DNA from: Platycnemis pennipes
Lineage: Eukaryota > Arthropoda > Insecta > Odonata > Platycnemididae
DNA: 64,000 nucleotides
Direction: 5' to 3'
Assembly (NCBI GenBank): GCA_933228895.1
Contig: OW121848.1
Span: 135,612,615 to 135,676,614 of the forward strand
Part shown: positions 10,844 through 22,385 of the stretch, one piece after another
Numbering within the stretch: the first letter of the stretch is position 1
How the letters are laid out: each line of letters begins with the position of its first letter
The notes under the pieces: model-generated
The model's database searches: none
The model's input: only the letters and a program-made list of their open reading frames with translations
Told to the model about the DNA's origin: nothing
Translations under genes and position numbers: made by a program

Positions 10844-11079
10844 ATGAAAAATATCGGCCACTGCCCTGATTCAAACTCAAACCCTCCGTATTGAAGAGAG
10901 AAACCGTGGTCATTGAACAGGGGCCGCTTTCCAGGTATTCGTCAATACATTTGGCAACTTTCTGTGCAAATCGTTTATTTGCATGGAGTCCATTTTTCAA
11001 TTTTTTACAGTGGAAAAACTCGGTTATAAGTCGGCTCGGCTTCAACCGCTTACGTTGAGCCTGCAAGCCAAACTAAGCA

Positions 11080-11222
11080 CTAAGGCTAATACTTGCTTAA
11101 ACCAACTTAAGTTGTGCTTAAACCAACGAAACATCCATTCACGAGGCGGGATTCGAATCCGCGACCTTTGTCGCGGTACGTTACAAACCTCGCTGCCGAG
11201 GGCGACTTGCAATTATCACTGC
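11080..11222 (-). mobile_element. SINE-A copy (minus)
   Basis: On the minus strand a box B-like GGTCGCGGATTCGAATCCC is followed by GCCTCGTG and ATGGATGT, the boundary shared with the copies at 12541, 13478 and 58066. The body then has GGTTTAAGC repeats. A paired acceptor stem is missing, so this is a tRNA-derived element and not a tRNA gene. Confidence 0.6.
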
Positions 11223-12540
11223 GCAGTTATACACGCATCAGAGTGCGCATTTTCCAGCCTCATGTTAAACGGTCATGAGGAAGCGCAGTACTAACAAAAT
11301 ACGTGGGAATAAATGGGAAACTTCTTCTTTCTCCAGATTTCAACCACATTTATTAAAATTTTATTAAATTCAAGACTCTGTAACATGTTTCGTTATATTA
11401 TGGTCGTAGATAAATTACGGGTGTGGAAATTAAAGTATGCATCGCAATATCTTTTGCCTCATGAGGTCCATCGTAAAACTGAATGTACCTACTATCATAA
11501 TTAAACGTGAAATCGGCATGCTTAGCTTCCGAGGGTTAGAGCCCAAAATTATACCACCTCAAAATTATGCCACTTTGGTTCTCACAAATTTAATGAATAT
11601 AACGTTATAACGTGTTTCAAATACAAATGCATAAACGTGTGCAAGAGTGTGGTGTAAGGCACCGGTTGGGTACCTTCATTAAAATTTCAGGGCCTGTAAA
11701 TGTGAAATTTTCACCATGGTTATAGAATGTTTACGCCAAGTCTCACCTGAGCCATTCGTTTTATGACAATTGTAGGCTAATTAATTTTGGTAATTTGAAA
11801 TGGACAATGATATCGCACTGGCATTATATGAGTGAAACCCCAAAGAATAATACCTATGTTTGCCACTTTTTTTTGCAAAAAAAACTTCATTTGCCGTAGG
11901 GTGAAATAAATAATTGGTAGAATTTCCAATATATCGTGTCTATCAGTGATCTGTACACATCGAGTGAAAGCAGCACATCCAATTCGATGGAACACTTATG
12001 AGATATACAATGATTCTTAGCTATCTTTTAGCTTTGGAATTTCTTATGGCATTAAAAATCTTATTCGACGGAATATCTTACGCTGCACATTAACGAAAGC
12101 CAAACCAGCGCCTTTATGGAGAGAAAAGCAAATTTCGGGAAGGTGTTTGGAAATCTGCCGGTTGCGAAAACGAAAGAGTAGTTGAGAAACCTTCTCTTCC
12201 AAGAGAAATCACCTCTCTTCACTAAGTCTCGGTGATAACTGCAGCAATCGCGGCATTAACTTAAATTTTGCTGCCTCGAATTGGAATCCAAAGCCCGAAA
12301 GCTTGAGCGTGAAAATAAAATGGCGTCTGCGTTGTCGCACGGCAACACTGGGTCTTAAAATGTTCCCGATTAAAATTCGGGCAGCACGTCTGACATCGAT
12401 TGGCTGAGGAGAATATCTCGGAGCTTGGACTTGCTTGCAAGCTGATCCGTATAAAATGTTCTTCGTATCGATCACTGACCAAGTCTTGTATGCTTTCATG
12501 TAATTCATTTCCTCGAACATTTACAGTTCGTCGTGATACT
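11223..12540. other. No gene seen; possible promoter-like motif
   Basis: A+T-rich at first; 12080-12430 is more GC-rich. CGGCAACACTG (12340-12350) resembles the insect core-promoter motif YGGTCACACTR at 9 of 11 positions, and a GATTGGCTG CCAAT-type box lies at about 12398. No exon could be attached. Confidence 0.25.
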
Positions 12541-12670
12541 AGCGGCCAAGGTAGCCAGGTCATTAAGGTCTGGCAACCCAAAGGTCGCAAGTTTGAAACC
12601 TACCTCAGACATGGATGTGAGATGCATGTGTGAACGTTAATATTGGGCCGGTCGGTGAAAATAATCTCGT
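12541..12670 (+). mobile_element. SINE-A copy (plus)
   Basis: Head with box A-like TAGCCAGGTCATTAAGG (12552) and box B-like GGTCGCAAGTTTGAAACC, then ACCTCAGACATGGATGTG. The CTGGCAACCCAAAGGTCGC segment matches the copy at 58066 closely. Confidence 0.7.
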
Positions 12671-13049
12671 CTATCAGATCATTGGAAAACATAATTCTAT
12701 CACTCAACGTGATGTTAACCGTCGCTGAAATAGGACTCCAACCTGTTAATTAAAAAAAATTTCTAAATGATGATAGCATAAGAAAATTACTTGTCAGTGT
12801 CAATTAAAAGGGTATGTGGTTCATAATAAAGATTCATATAGTACGCTAGGCACCCGGAAAAGATAAGTAATGGACGAAAGGAACATCCAAGAGCAATATG
12901 GAAGATGTGTAGACAAGACAGAAACCAGTCGTAATGATGTATGGAGTATTAATATTTCTATTCCGAGGGTTAGGGTTTCATTTCTGGTTGTTGATGAGCT
13001 TATACAATGGCATTTCGGTTGCTACTTGATGTATTTTGTCCTTCTGTTG

Positions 13050-13145
13050 AAGCTGGGTCCTCGCGTGAAGAGTACACTGATGTCAACGCCGGGTTTCTCT
13101 CTGTCCTCCCCCCACTCCTAAATCCTTCCTACCTAACCAGCCTTT
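13050..13145 (+). mobile_element. SINE-B 3' fragment
   Basis: It shares TGATGTCAACGCCGGGTTTC then TCTCTGTCC and a C-rich tail with the copy at 3766-3835. Confidence 0.55.
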
Positions 13146-13477
13146 TGACACGCATAGTTAGTTGGTCACCTCCTCTAATAATATCAACATGAGTGAGGCA
13201 GATTACAAGCACTCCAAAGCACTCAATCTGAAAAACTAGTAGAATTGAGAAATGCTTATTAATCATTTAATTTCATAGTGATCAAAATGAAAAAGCCTAT
13301 TCTCTATTTCCATCTTTATTTGGTAAACCAGAGTTTGGTGTCAACATGCGAGTGCTGGTATTAATAGCGCTGTGTTGAGCCCGTGGCCTGTGTTCTAAGG
13401 ATCAAGTGTGAGCGTAGGTACGTAAAATATTTTCTGAACGAGGCCTTGTATCATTTGCTCATTCTCTTTCTTCTGTC

Positions 13478-13620
13478 AGTACGGTAACCCAAAGGTAGAG
13501 GGTTTGAATCCCACCTCGGGCATGGATGCTGATTTCAAGGTAGGTATAGGTCAGGATCGTGCGATATAACCTAATCAGTTGGAATACATAAAAGTCGTAT
13601 TATATCAGTACTACTCATTT
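13478..13620 (+). mobile_element. SINE-A copy, head-truncated
   Basis: CGGTAACCCAAAGGTAGAGG and box B-like GGGTTTGAATCCCACCTC are followed by GGGCATGGATG, matching the other SINE-A copies; the box A part is replaced by unrelated sequence. Confidence 0.65.
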
Positions 13621-13654
13621 TAGTACACAGATCTCGTCTAGTAAAGACCATTTC

Positions 13655-14030
13655 TTACTTCAGGCTTCACCTAGGCTAGTAGACTGTTCTTTTGCTATTC
13701 ATACACCTTCTTTCCAAATTTTCCTTGATCTAACGATTCTTCTTTTCCCATTTTGGATGCTATCTCTACATATATTTACTGATCAGTAGTTGCTCATCTT
13801 GTCTATCTCACTATGCACCCTCTTAAACTATTGATGGCCCATTCTCAAATGGTTTCCATACTTCAATCCTTTCGTGCGTATCTTTTCGCTTTTTACTCTG
13901 TCTAATAACGTTTCTCCTTGATTTTTCTTAACACAACCATTTCTGCGGTTCCATTTTTGTTATGTTCTTGACGTTTCATTCTATGTTTCTGCAGACTATG
14001 TAATCGTTGGTCTTATTAGGGATTTGAACA
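13655..14030 (-). mobile_element. Heavily decayed LINE C-terminus (minus)
   Basis: Minus-strand conceptual translation in shifting frames gives MVVLRKIKEKRY, LRMGH-FKRVHSEIDKM and NGKRRIVRSRKIWKEGV. These resemble the C-terminal end of LINE frames of the type FLRxI...LRWFGHVKRM...GKRxRGRPRKxW. Many stops are present. Assignment is by motif order only. Confidence 0.45.
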
Positions 14031-14199
14031 TTTTTGCCTTTTTGTCCCGTCTTAAATTTTTATTGTTCCAGATGCTATGCGATAGAGCAAGTATTCTATT
14101 CTATCTGTCTAGTCATTCTCTTGTTTTCAGTTAGGACAATACATTACGCGACACTGTTGTGCATAATACTTAATTTGCACTAAATTTCCTATTAATTTG

Positions 14200-14520
14200 T
14201 AAACTATTACCACCATTTTAGCAGGAAAGGAGATATAGCCGTACTTTTGATATTTTTGCAGTAGATATATGAGCGCAGTAAAGACCTGCGGGAAAAACCA
14301 ATGTCCACCGTCCTCCTCATTACTATTTTTGACATCTCCAGACTTTCAACTACCGAAAAAAAATCGGAACCTCCCGACCGACTCGCCCGTGACCCAACCG
14401 ACCAGACGTCCGTCGCTCGTTTTTTTTTAAATTTATTTCTCACTCGCAGACTCTTTGCTTTCGATTCCATTCGCAACGAGGAGATCTAGACGCCACCGTC
14501 TCCTTTCTCTTTCTCTCTCA
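14200..14520. other. No gene seen
   Basis: Two opposed short frames overlap here without recognisable domains. Confidence 0.3.
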
Positions 14521-14780
14521 TGCGTCCCTCGCTAACGAACCCTCAGAAAATAAAATCCTCCCCTAGGACTCTTCCGCGCTCAAGATGTTTCTATTACTGC
14601 CGCGCGAGACGCGACGACCCTCTCCGCAGCCTCCCGGTCCTCTTGATCCGTCGTGGTTCACCCCCCCCCCCTCCCAATTCTCCTCCCCCACCCCCACGTC
14701 CCCGCCCCCTGCCCGGATTGTCGCCCAGACGGTTTAATGGGGGAGGGAGGGGAAGGACGGACGGCCAAGGCTAGCGGAGA
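14520..14780. repeat. C-rich low-complexity tract
   Basis: Runs of C (C10 near 14661) and CCCCCAC/CCCCGCC units, with a G-rich end near 14740. Its minus strand is guanine-rich and could form quadruplexes. The proline-rich frame across it is compositional. Confidence 0.7.
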
Positions 14781-15350
14781 AAAGGAATAAATGGTGGAAA
14801 TCCACAAATTTTTCCCATGGTATTTCGTTAATCCTTTTAAGCCTGAATCCCACGCGACATGATCTTGCGCATTCGCATACTAGCTAGTTCCATAGCTTGT
14901 TGTAATGATAATCACTAGTGCTGGAGGTACATATTATGACTTTTAAACCTATGATTAGAATTATTATACATGGTTAATCCACAGCTCATAAGCACCGCAA
15001 GTTCTCATTCACTTTACGTAAAAATCAGTAAATAACAAGCATAAACTTGCGACTAGAATTCAGATAATAAGTTAAAATGAAATTTTGTATAAGACAGTTT
15101 ACTGGATAAGGATTATATCCTAGTATATGAGATTACATCACCAAGCTTCTCACATATAGCACGGTCAGCATACAAAGGACCAGCAGAGCTTATAACACTT
15201 GTTGGGATCATTGTTGGAGATGCATGTCTATTTTTACTCGCTTCTATCAGGGACTAGTAACCATACGTCAATCATGGCCTTATAAACTAGCGCTCCTCGT
15301 TTGATTTCATTTGGCCAAAAGTCGTGTCTGAAGGCCTTGGAATGGTAGGT
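14780..15350. other. No feature seen
   Basis: A+T-rich sequence; nothing recognised. Confidence 0.35.
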
Positions 15351-15352
15351 AT

Positions 15353-15430
15353 ATCTGCATCTACTGACAGCTCTGCAAGCCACCTCAGTGTTGTGTGTCA
15401 GGGGTTGAATCATCACCAAACATGCATTAA
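15353..15430 (-). mobile_element. L2-like LINE 3' end (minus)
   Basis: CTGCATCTACTGACAGCTCT, GCAAGCCACCTCAG and TGTGTCAGGGG are followed by ATCATCACCAAACATGCAT: the reverse complement of the family tail with a decayed 3' terminus. Confidence 0.7.
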
Positions 15431-16449
15431 GTTAGTTACAGCAGTAACCTATTAGTGATTAATATTGAAATGATGCGGGGCAGACACAACAAATATCAAT
15501 TTTTACACGACATTCAAAGAAGTATTCTAGAAAAACTACGAATAAGCTTTGCACATTTAGTGGTAAGGTAACAAGAAAGCATCACCTAATCATAACAAGA
15601 TCAGAAAGACTCTTTCCTTGACAGTTATAATATTCAAATAATAACTAATTTACATTAATAAATCCCGGAAACAATCGGTAAAGAAACAGAGTGGAGAAGT
15701 TAGAAAGTTATTTACGTCATTGGAGACATTTCTCTCGTATGAAATTAAGACTCGTGTGAGTGTTTTGAGAGCTGTTCCATCCATGTAGGGAACATTTATT
15801 TTTCCGGTATCAGGCGCTCGACAATGGTGGTGTTTATTGGGAACCAAAATCGCTATTTTGTACACGAAATCATTAGATGGAAACGAAAAAAGAATTTTAG
15901 TGAAAAAATTAATCTTCTAACCACAACCATTCACTCATAAATCAAAAACTAAAATAAGCAAATGGTGACACCCACCGAAAAAGCTGCTTTGATATCATTA
16001 ACGTCATTTTCCTCCAGTCCGTGACTGCTTTTAGGGGAAAGGAAGGGAGTGGAGGGGGGTTCTCGGAAGGTCTGCTCGCACAGGTGTTGTCGCAACTGCT
16101 CCTATTGGCAGAGTTAGCTGTGTCCCCCCAATTGCGATAAGGCAAAGTAGCTTCGATGGCTCAGTTGTGATTGGACGAAGTCAATGACGTAAGAGGTTGC
16201 ACCACGTCCACTTTTCCGAAAGGGTTAAAAACATCAGTTTTTAGCCGCTTATAACTCGAGAAATAATTGACGGATCAAAAAACGAAAAGTACCGGTTTTT
16301 TTATTTTACAAACTATCAGATTGGGCAATAAAATAATATGGTAAACGACCCCATTGATGCCCATTATTGTGAGGGAATATCAAGTTGTAGTAAATAATAA
16401 TATTGGAGAGGTGACATAAGCTTGGGTCATTTTTAGTGTGACGGATTAC
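15431..16449. other. No gene seen
   Basis: A TGACGTAA CRE-like octamer (about 16185) near a GATTGGAC box is noted, without an attached exon. Confidence 0.3.
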
Positions 16450-16715
16450 GAACGGGTGGGAGGCAATAGTTAGGGTTATCTGAGGGGAAGGAGATGAACA
16501 CAGCGTCGGCATTAGACTTTCTATTCTCAGAAGTCGGAGAAGTCCATGGCTTAATGTCTCATCCAGCTTATTAAGTGATTTCCATGAAGCACTCAGGTAA
16601 GGACCGGCAAATAACTGATTAATCTCAACAGCGGCAAGGATTCAAACCCGATATCTTCGATGTGGGAAGCTGACTCAAGCCACTATAACAACCCAAACCC
16701 CGATGGCTAATTATG
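16450..16715 (-). mobile_element. SINE-B copy (minus)
   Basis: On the minus strand: box A-like TAGTGGCTTGAGTCAGC, box B-like GATATCGGGTTTGAATCC, then GGATGAGACATTAAGCCATG (the GGATGGGACG...box) and finally CTAATGCCGACGCTGTG before a CTCC-rich tail. All boxes are in the same order as at 25620-25340. Confidence 0.65.
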
Positions 16716-17194
16716 TGTGATAAGAATTTTGGATCGAGTATGTCGCGCAAGTCAATTTTTATATCAATGGTGTTTACACTTAAATTTTCTCCTCTTTTAA
16801 ATTATTTTCCAGTTTCCAAACACTCGGTACCACGCGAAAGTTTCGGTTCAGACGTAAATATTGGAAATTAGTAATGTGTGGGTAGCATTGATTTCGCCCC
16901 TAGTTGTGTACTCAATTTTAATTAAAAAAATGAAAACTGTGCAGTTAAAATAATTAAATAATGCAATAGTTCACTTGATCTTATAGTATATTTTCATTTT
17001 CAATGTCGAAAACAAAACTTGGGAGAATATAAAGAAATGCTTTGTAAGAAAATACTTCTGGAGCATGCTTCTTGATGGCAGTAAGGTGAGAGTATGATTG
17101 CCACACGAATAGAAATAAGGGAGGTATTTTCAATTATACCTAAATATAATAATGACAGGGCTATATTAGGACTAAACTCTCCCTTTTACCATTA
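16716..17194. other. No feature seen
   Basis: A+T-rich sequence; nothing recognised. Confidence 0.35.
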
Positions 17195-17515
17195 AACTTC
17201 TAAGAACGATGAAGACGAAACTCAGAGATCGAGTAACTTGAAAAGAGGTCCTAAGGGACTATAAGAAAGATAATATGTAATGAAATCTTCGAAAAGAAGG
17301 CGAAGCAGGACAATATCGGACGCATCATTTATCATGGACTGCTGAAGTTCTAATGAAGCCAGTTTTTAAGAGAAAAGTAAAAGGGAAAATGGAAATGAAA
17401 TATATAGATATATTCATCACGTTCAAAAGAAAAAAATATGTTAATATGATCATGTTAGCCGATAATAATTAGAATAGATTGGTGAACAGCGCCAAACCAA
17501 TCTAAATCAGGATTC
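17195..17515 (+). mobile_element. LINE class 1 C-terminal remnant (plus)
   Basis: Frame-shifted translation gives LLRTMKTKLRDRVT-KEVLRD, NIGRIIYHGLLKF, KPVFKRKVKGKMEMKYIDIF and KKYVNMIMLADN. This parallels RMMKIKWIDRVSVEEVLRR, NLIGHTMRHDGL, and the QVMKDVKxKxY-MKRLA end of class 1. Internal stops show that it is dead. Confidence 0.6.
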
Positions 17516-17559
17516 AAAACTGGATAGGATGAATAATCACCGCATGAAATGTGTCTTAC

Positions 17560-18095
17560 GACAGTTTTTCAATTCATCCGAACTCAAGCCGAAAAGTGAC
17601 TTTCAGTGGAGCTCGTTGCGCAGACCAAGAGGGTGAGGGGTCTAGGGAATAGAAATAGCATGCACGCAGCATTGCGTCGATGAGAGTAAGCAGACGGAGA
17701 GATTTTCCCAGGGATGGCAACCGTCTTCCGTCCGAGACGATCGAGTGAATTTGGGGCTGAGGGGGCATTGAGGGAGAGAGAGGGATATGGGGTGAGGGAG
17801 AGGAGGAGAAAAACTTTGTATAAGGAACCGAGTCGTCCCCTTCATTCGTTACCTCGGATCGATTAAATAGATTTACTGCCGGCAATCAAGACGGCGCAGG
17901 GAAATGAGGGAATGGAAAGAAGGGAAGGGGGGTTTTTCAGGGCTGGCTTTGGTTTCAAGAGGGGGGATATCGAGACGGGGTGAACACACGTAGACACACA
18001 AACTCAACACGAATACACGACGGTAGGCATGCCGTCCCGACGTCTTGCACAGACCCCCTTTCCTCCAGTCCACACCATGACTGCTATTCCTCACT
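17560..18095. other. Purine-rich, mixed region without a gene
   Basis: Purine-rich tract 17745-17815 and a GC-rich part to 18090. Frames on the minus strand are serine/proline-rich and overlapping. Confidence 0.35.
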
Positions 18096-18819
18096 ATTTT
18101 TAGTGGATCTCCAGGAATGAAATTATCTCGGGTTCACATGAGCCATTTTTACGTCTCATCTTTAAATTTAGGGGGTCCTGGAGTCTCAGGGGTTCCTTTC
18201 CCTCTCCTTAAAACCATTCCAAGAGGCCGACAAATGAAAGAAGACGGCGGCGGCGCTGCTTCCTGGACTCCTAACGCTCGCATTGCGCACCAGCGAAGCG
18301 GCTCATTGAAAACACGCCTCGTCCCTTGTCACTCGTTCGGAGTGAGCACACGTGCTCGTAAGTGTAAGACTGCCCTGTGGTAAAAAAGTATTCCGTGGAA
18401 TTCCGAATATAACCATTTTCCCGGAATTGTGGCGCCAATCTCCGTTCCAGCTTCGAGACCATACCATGGATTTCCTCTAAATTAACATTTTGCCACTTTT
18501 CGGTCTACATATAACAAGAAAATGAGGCTCGTAGAACTCACTTACTGTACCTCTGTGACTACATATGTTCTTTCCGACGGCTATTCTTGGCTGCCTTTCG
18601 TCTTTCTAAACTTGATTGCATCTCCGATTTAGAGATCGGAACTGTATGCACTATTTTATTTTGTGTACGAAGACTTAGAGGTTACCATGATGGTATGACA
18701 GGCCTTTAATATGAAGCCGTGGGAAGCAGATATATTTATTTCCTAATAATTAATACGATAGGCGGATGAGTTGCAGTGCACAGAAATTTACCCAAGTTAG
18801 TAAAAGCTATCAAACAAAT
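18096..18819. other. No gene seen
   Basis: Contains a GGCGGCGGCG patch at 18245 and a small ATCTCCGAT...GATCGGA hairpin near 18620; nothing else recognised. Confidence 0.3.
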
Positions 18820-19019
18820 AGTGAATGATTATATTTGATCGAAGGTTTCCGCGGCGTGGGTTAGATGCTCTCTGCATACTTTCGGGTGATCGTCCGCGTC
18901 CGTTGGTTGATAGACAACAGTTTCGCTGACAGGACAGTCAGCGAAACTGTTGTCTACCAACCAACGGACGCGGACGATCACGGACGAAAGTATGCAGAGA
19001 GCAGTGAATGATTATATTT
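18820..19019. repeat. Long foldback flanked by 17-bp direct repeats
   Basis: Arms 18866-18930 and 18937-19003 are reverse complements at about 95%, with a 6-base loop (18931-18936); differences are one substitution and a short indel near 18884. The 17-bp string AGTGAATGATTATATTT occurs at 18820-18836 and again at 19003-19019, directly abutting the right arm. A 29-base spacer (18837-18865) lies only on the left. Confidence 0.9.
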
Positions 19020-19070
19020 ATTTAATTTAAGATTAGTTGTATTCTTCGTTTTGGTAAGCATTTCTTTTGG

Positions 19071-19145
19071 TTATTTACAAAAAAATCTTTCTTTCTCTGT
19101 CTGTAATTTATTTACAAGAAAATCTTTATCTGTCGCTCCGCAATA
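19071..19145 (+). repeat. Two-unit imperfect tandem repeat
   Basis: TTATTTACAAAAAAATCTTT and TTATTTACAAGAAAATCTTT start two ~38-base units, each followed by a CTGTC string; a third partial unit may start at 19146. Confidence 0.55.
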
Positions 19146-20399
19146 TTTTTTTTGTAAATACTGGCGAATTTTGTCAGCAATCTTTGAAGAGCTCTAGTTC
19201 ACACGTCTGCTCCGAAACTAATGAATTTGAAATGCCGGAAAATGGAGATTTTTTGAGACACATTCTTGAAACCTGGTATCGTTGGACAGGGGGTCTAGAG
19301 TAAATGGTTCCTCACACTTGTTCTAACTTTATCTCGGGTAATTTCTAAGAGCAGGTGTTAAATAAAAGTAAGGCCCGATTAAATGAACAGGGTAACGGAG
19401 GAGAATGTAGTGCGGGGTTGTAATTTGTTTGTGCCCTTGCACTATTTTTACTGCAATCAACTTATAGAATACCTTCATGGGGGCGACATAAAATTTATGA
19501 TGAACGCATATGAGTATGAACAGCACGTGCCAGTGGTAAATAATGTCAGAGGCACAAGATAATTGGTAAGCTTTACGGAGGATTTCAGTGATAAGCAGAG
19601 CAAGAAATTTGAGGGTCATGCATGATTAAGAGCATTGTGGACATCGTGGAAACTTTCAAGATCAGCATTAAATGGCAGAGTGATCCAGTATGCTCATTTT
19701 TCTGTACGTATGCACCACTTAATTCGGTGCCCCATATTTCTGCGCTCTAGTTGTGTGTGACGGTGAAATTTGCAGCCCTACAAAAGTTTGGAGGAAAATT
19801 TAAAAGGAGACACGTTTTCCGAGTTAGTATCCACCATTGCCCTCCCTCCAATTCTCTTTTGTAGTCTTTCTTTCTATTCTCCCATCCATCCCAATCAAGC
19901 ACTGCATTCGATAAGGAATCAAGTCTTCAAAGATAAGAAATCAGCAATTTTTTTTTCGTGCTACGTCCTTTTCATCGAACTATATTTGTTTGGTGGTATG
20001 GATCTCCTTCCCACATTTGTATTTTCTGAACCTCTCCAGGCACCCATTTTATTGGAAAATAAAATAGCACCCGAGGAAATATCCATATATATTTATCTAA
20101 ATTGCACATAATGATTTTCGAATTTTTGGCTTTCTAGATGGAGCGTTGTAATACATAAGTGACGCTACATGCGGGAGGAATGCATGGTAATATTTACCTC
20201 GATTCGAGGATATATTCCTATCCAAAATCATCTATTCCAACTTCCCCAGTTACTCAGCTGTCGAAAAAAATTTCACAAACCTTCTTCGGTAAGCCATCAA
20301 GGATTATTATCAATATATGGTATCAAAAATACGCCCAGGCACGTAAAAGCAATTAAGCGGATTCCAACGTCCCGGGCTTCCTCGTAAAGGCAGCCACTA
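19146..20399. other. No gene seen
   Basis: A+T-rich sequence with frames of up to 113 residues that lack any motif. Confidence 0.35.
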
Positions 20400-20780
20400 A
20401 TGGCAGGTCTCGCAGCGGGCAGCGCAGGGATCGGTGGTCTCGCATACGGAATCAGCGATCGCGCACCTCCGGCCCTGCCGGCCGCGGGGAGAAGAACGTG
20501 CCTTCGCGCCCGGGAGACTCCCGTTCCACGGGTGAGTCTTCGCATTTCGGCGGGCGGGAATTGCGGCACGGCCGGCGAAGGCGGCCGTTCCGCGGGCCAG
20601 ACATGCGGTGGGGGACGCCGGAGAAAGAGATACAGGAGACCTAGCGGGAATATGAGGAGAGCCGGGAGGTTGTGCTGTATTTTTAGTTCGGCTCCACTGC
20701 GTCGACCTGTCCAGTCGGTAGTCGTGAGCGAGGTTGTCCCTCTGTGGCGCGACAATATCCCTTGGCGTGGGTGGGTTGGG
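20400..20780. other. CpG-rich island with a splice-donor-like site
   Basis: Dense CpG and GGCCGGC/GCGGGCC strings. An ACGGGTGAGT splice-donor-like string lies near 20528. Long frames are open on both strands (up to 152 residues), as is common in GC-rich DNA that lacks stop codons. It may be a promoter or first-exon region; no protein was recognised. Confidence 0.35.
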
Positions 20781-20806
20781 TAGTCGGGTCGTGGGTGGGG
20801 AACATA

Positions 20807-21270
20807 CAGTCAAACTCCTTAATAACGAGCACGGTTAAAACGAGATCTCGGCTATTGCGAGGAAAGAGAGAAGGGTTGCTTGGAAATAATGCATTTTATG
20901 AGCAATATATAACGGTTAAAACGAGACTGTATTAGGGAGCCTTACGGTTATAACGAGAAAATCTTTAGTCCAAATGAACGAGCAGTGGCTGTACTGTCGT
21001 ACCAAGGACTTTTTCTTGTAGATTTAGCATGTATATGGATAGTTTACTGAATGAATTGTTCATTTCGTAATTTCAATCATCTTATATTAATATTTGTTAT
21101 TTTATCACATCTGCATTAGAATAGTATGTGTGTGAGCGCGCGTGTGTGCGTGGGTGAGGAAAGGCAGTGAGTGACAGTATATTTTGCTACTCGTAACGAA
21201 TATAACGAGTAACGGATATTACGAGCAAAAGCATTTGGCCCTTGGATCTCGTCATATCCGAGTTTGACTG
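20807..21270 (+). mobile_element. Pogo/Tigger-like miniature DNA transposon, copy 1
   Basis: It begins CAGTCAAACTC after TA and ends GAGTTTGACTG, giving 11-bp perfect terminal inverted repeats. Subterminal ATAACGAG and ATCTCG...TTAAAACGAG motifs recur on the inside. A second copy of 454 bases lies at 50707-51160. The CAGTC...TATAACGAG style is typical of pogo/Tigger elements, which duplicate TA. No transposase frame is present, so it would be non-autonomous. Confidence 0.85.
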
Positions 21271-22227
21271 TTAAATTAACGATTAAAATTGATCGTTAAA
21301 AATATGATTAACTTAATCTTAAAATATTTAATTTAATCGTTACTTATTAAGGACAACTTTTAACTTTTGATCGTTAAAATTATGCATAAACGGATACAAA
21401 ACTAACTTCAGTTAATTTTTTTCGTTAATTTTTAGCGAATGTCGACCTGTCCGAATTTGGGCGGAAAGGTTTCCCAATATACAAGTGGGAAAATAAAACG
21501 ATGAATAGGCCCAGATGAATGCATCCAAACAAAAGCGGGACTGAGCGGGAATGACCACCAAAGTTGAGGAACGCATCATCAGACGAGAAAACCAGAAAAC
21601 CACGCGAAGACAATGTCCTTGAGGGCTCGTATGCCTTACTCGGTGACATCATGTTGTCAATTCTACATAGTTGAAGCCGAGAAAGAAGGGCCAGGTAAAA
21701 ATCTATGACGGTAGCGAGGGGGAGGGGTTCATTCAAACTAACGTATCTGTTACAATGCTCCAGTCTACGTCTGCATTACTCGGCGACATTGCTTCGTCTA
21801 TACGTTAGCCCCCCAGTGAATCGCGAGAAAAAGTTCGCAGGCACCGCTCAGTATTTACTGTTACTTTATATAAATAAGCCTTTATCCACTGAAATTTTAC
21901 AATTGTGAAGGGATACTTCACATCGCAATGTGAAGATCGATACCAAAAACTAACCTGAAAGTACTTTCTACCGCTCAGAACAATCTTTGGCGGCAAATTA
22001 CAGACGCACCATATGGTTCGTCAGAAAGTCTTACATTCACGGCAACTTAAAAATCCTAGGAAACCTCACCAATAACACTCTGGACACTATATGGAATTGC
22101 AACAAAAATCCACAATTCAAATATCTTTAAACAAATGGATACGGATGGAAGAAACCACAATGACAGTTTTCAGTGTTCGCTTTGTTTACAAAAACAAAAA
22201 ACCATCAAGGAAGAGGGGCATCCAATT
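21271..22227. other. A+T-rich, GTTAA-rich stretch; possible hAT start
   Basis: 21275-21430 is rich in GATCGTTAAAA/TTAATCG strings. A CAGTGTTCGCTTTG string at 22170 has the form of a hAT end but lacks a partner. Confidence 0.3.
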
Positions 22228-22385
22228 CGCCAAAGTAACTGAAAAAGTAACTTTTAACGTAAAGTTACTTTTTTTAACTTTAACTTTAATCCGTTACTTT
22301 TTCAGAAAAGTAACCTTTAACTTTAACTACTTACTTTTTACAGAGATTAACTTTAACTTCAACCAATTAATTTTTTTTGGTAACT
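22228..22385. repeat. AAGTAACTTTAAC-type degenerate repeat
   Basis: Tandem and inverted AAGTAACTTT, AACTTTAACTTTAA and GTTACTTTTTCAG strings. Similar subterminal sequence is known from some hAT elements. The frame across it (22091-22558) is lysine/phenylalanine/asparagine-rich for this reason. Confidence 0.5.

Noticed and set aside
20297..20813. Overlapping 127-152 residue frames on both strands
   Set aside because: GC-rich DNA has few stops; the three frames contradict each other and none shows a motif.
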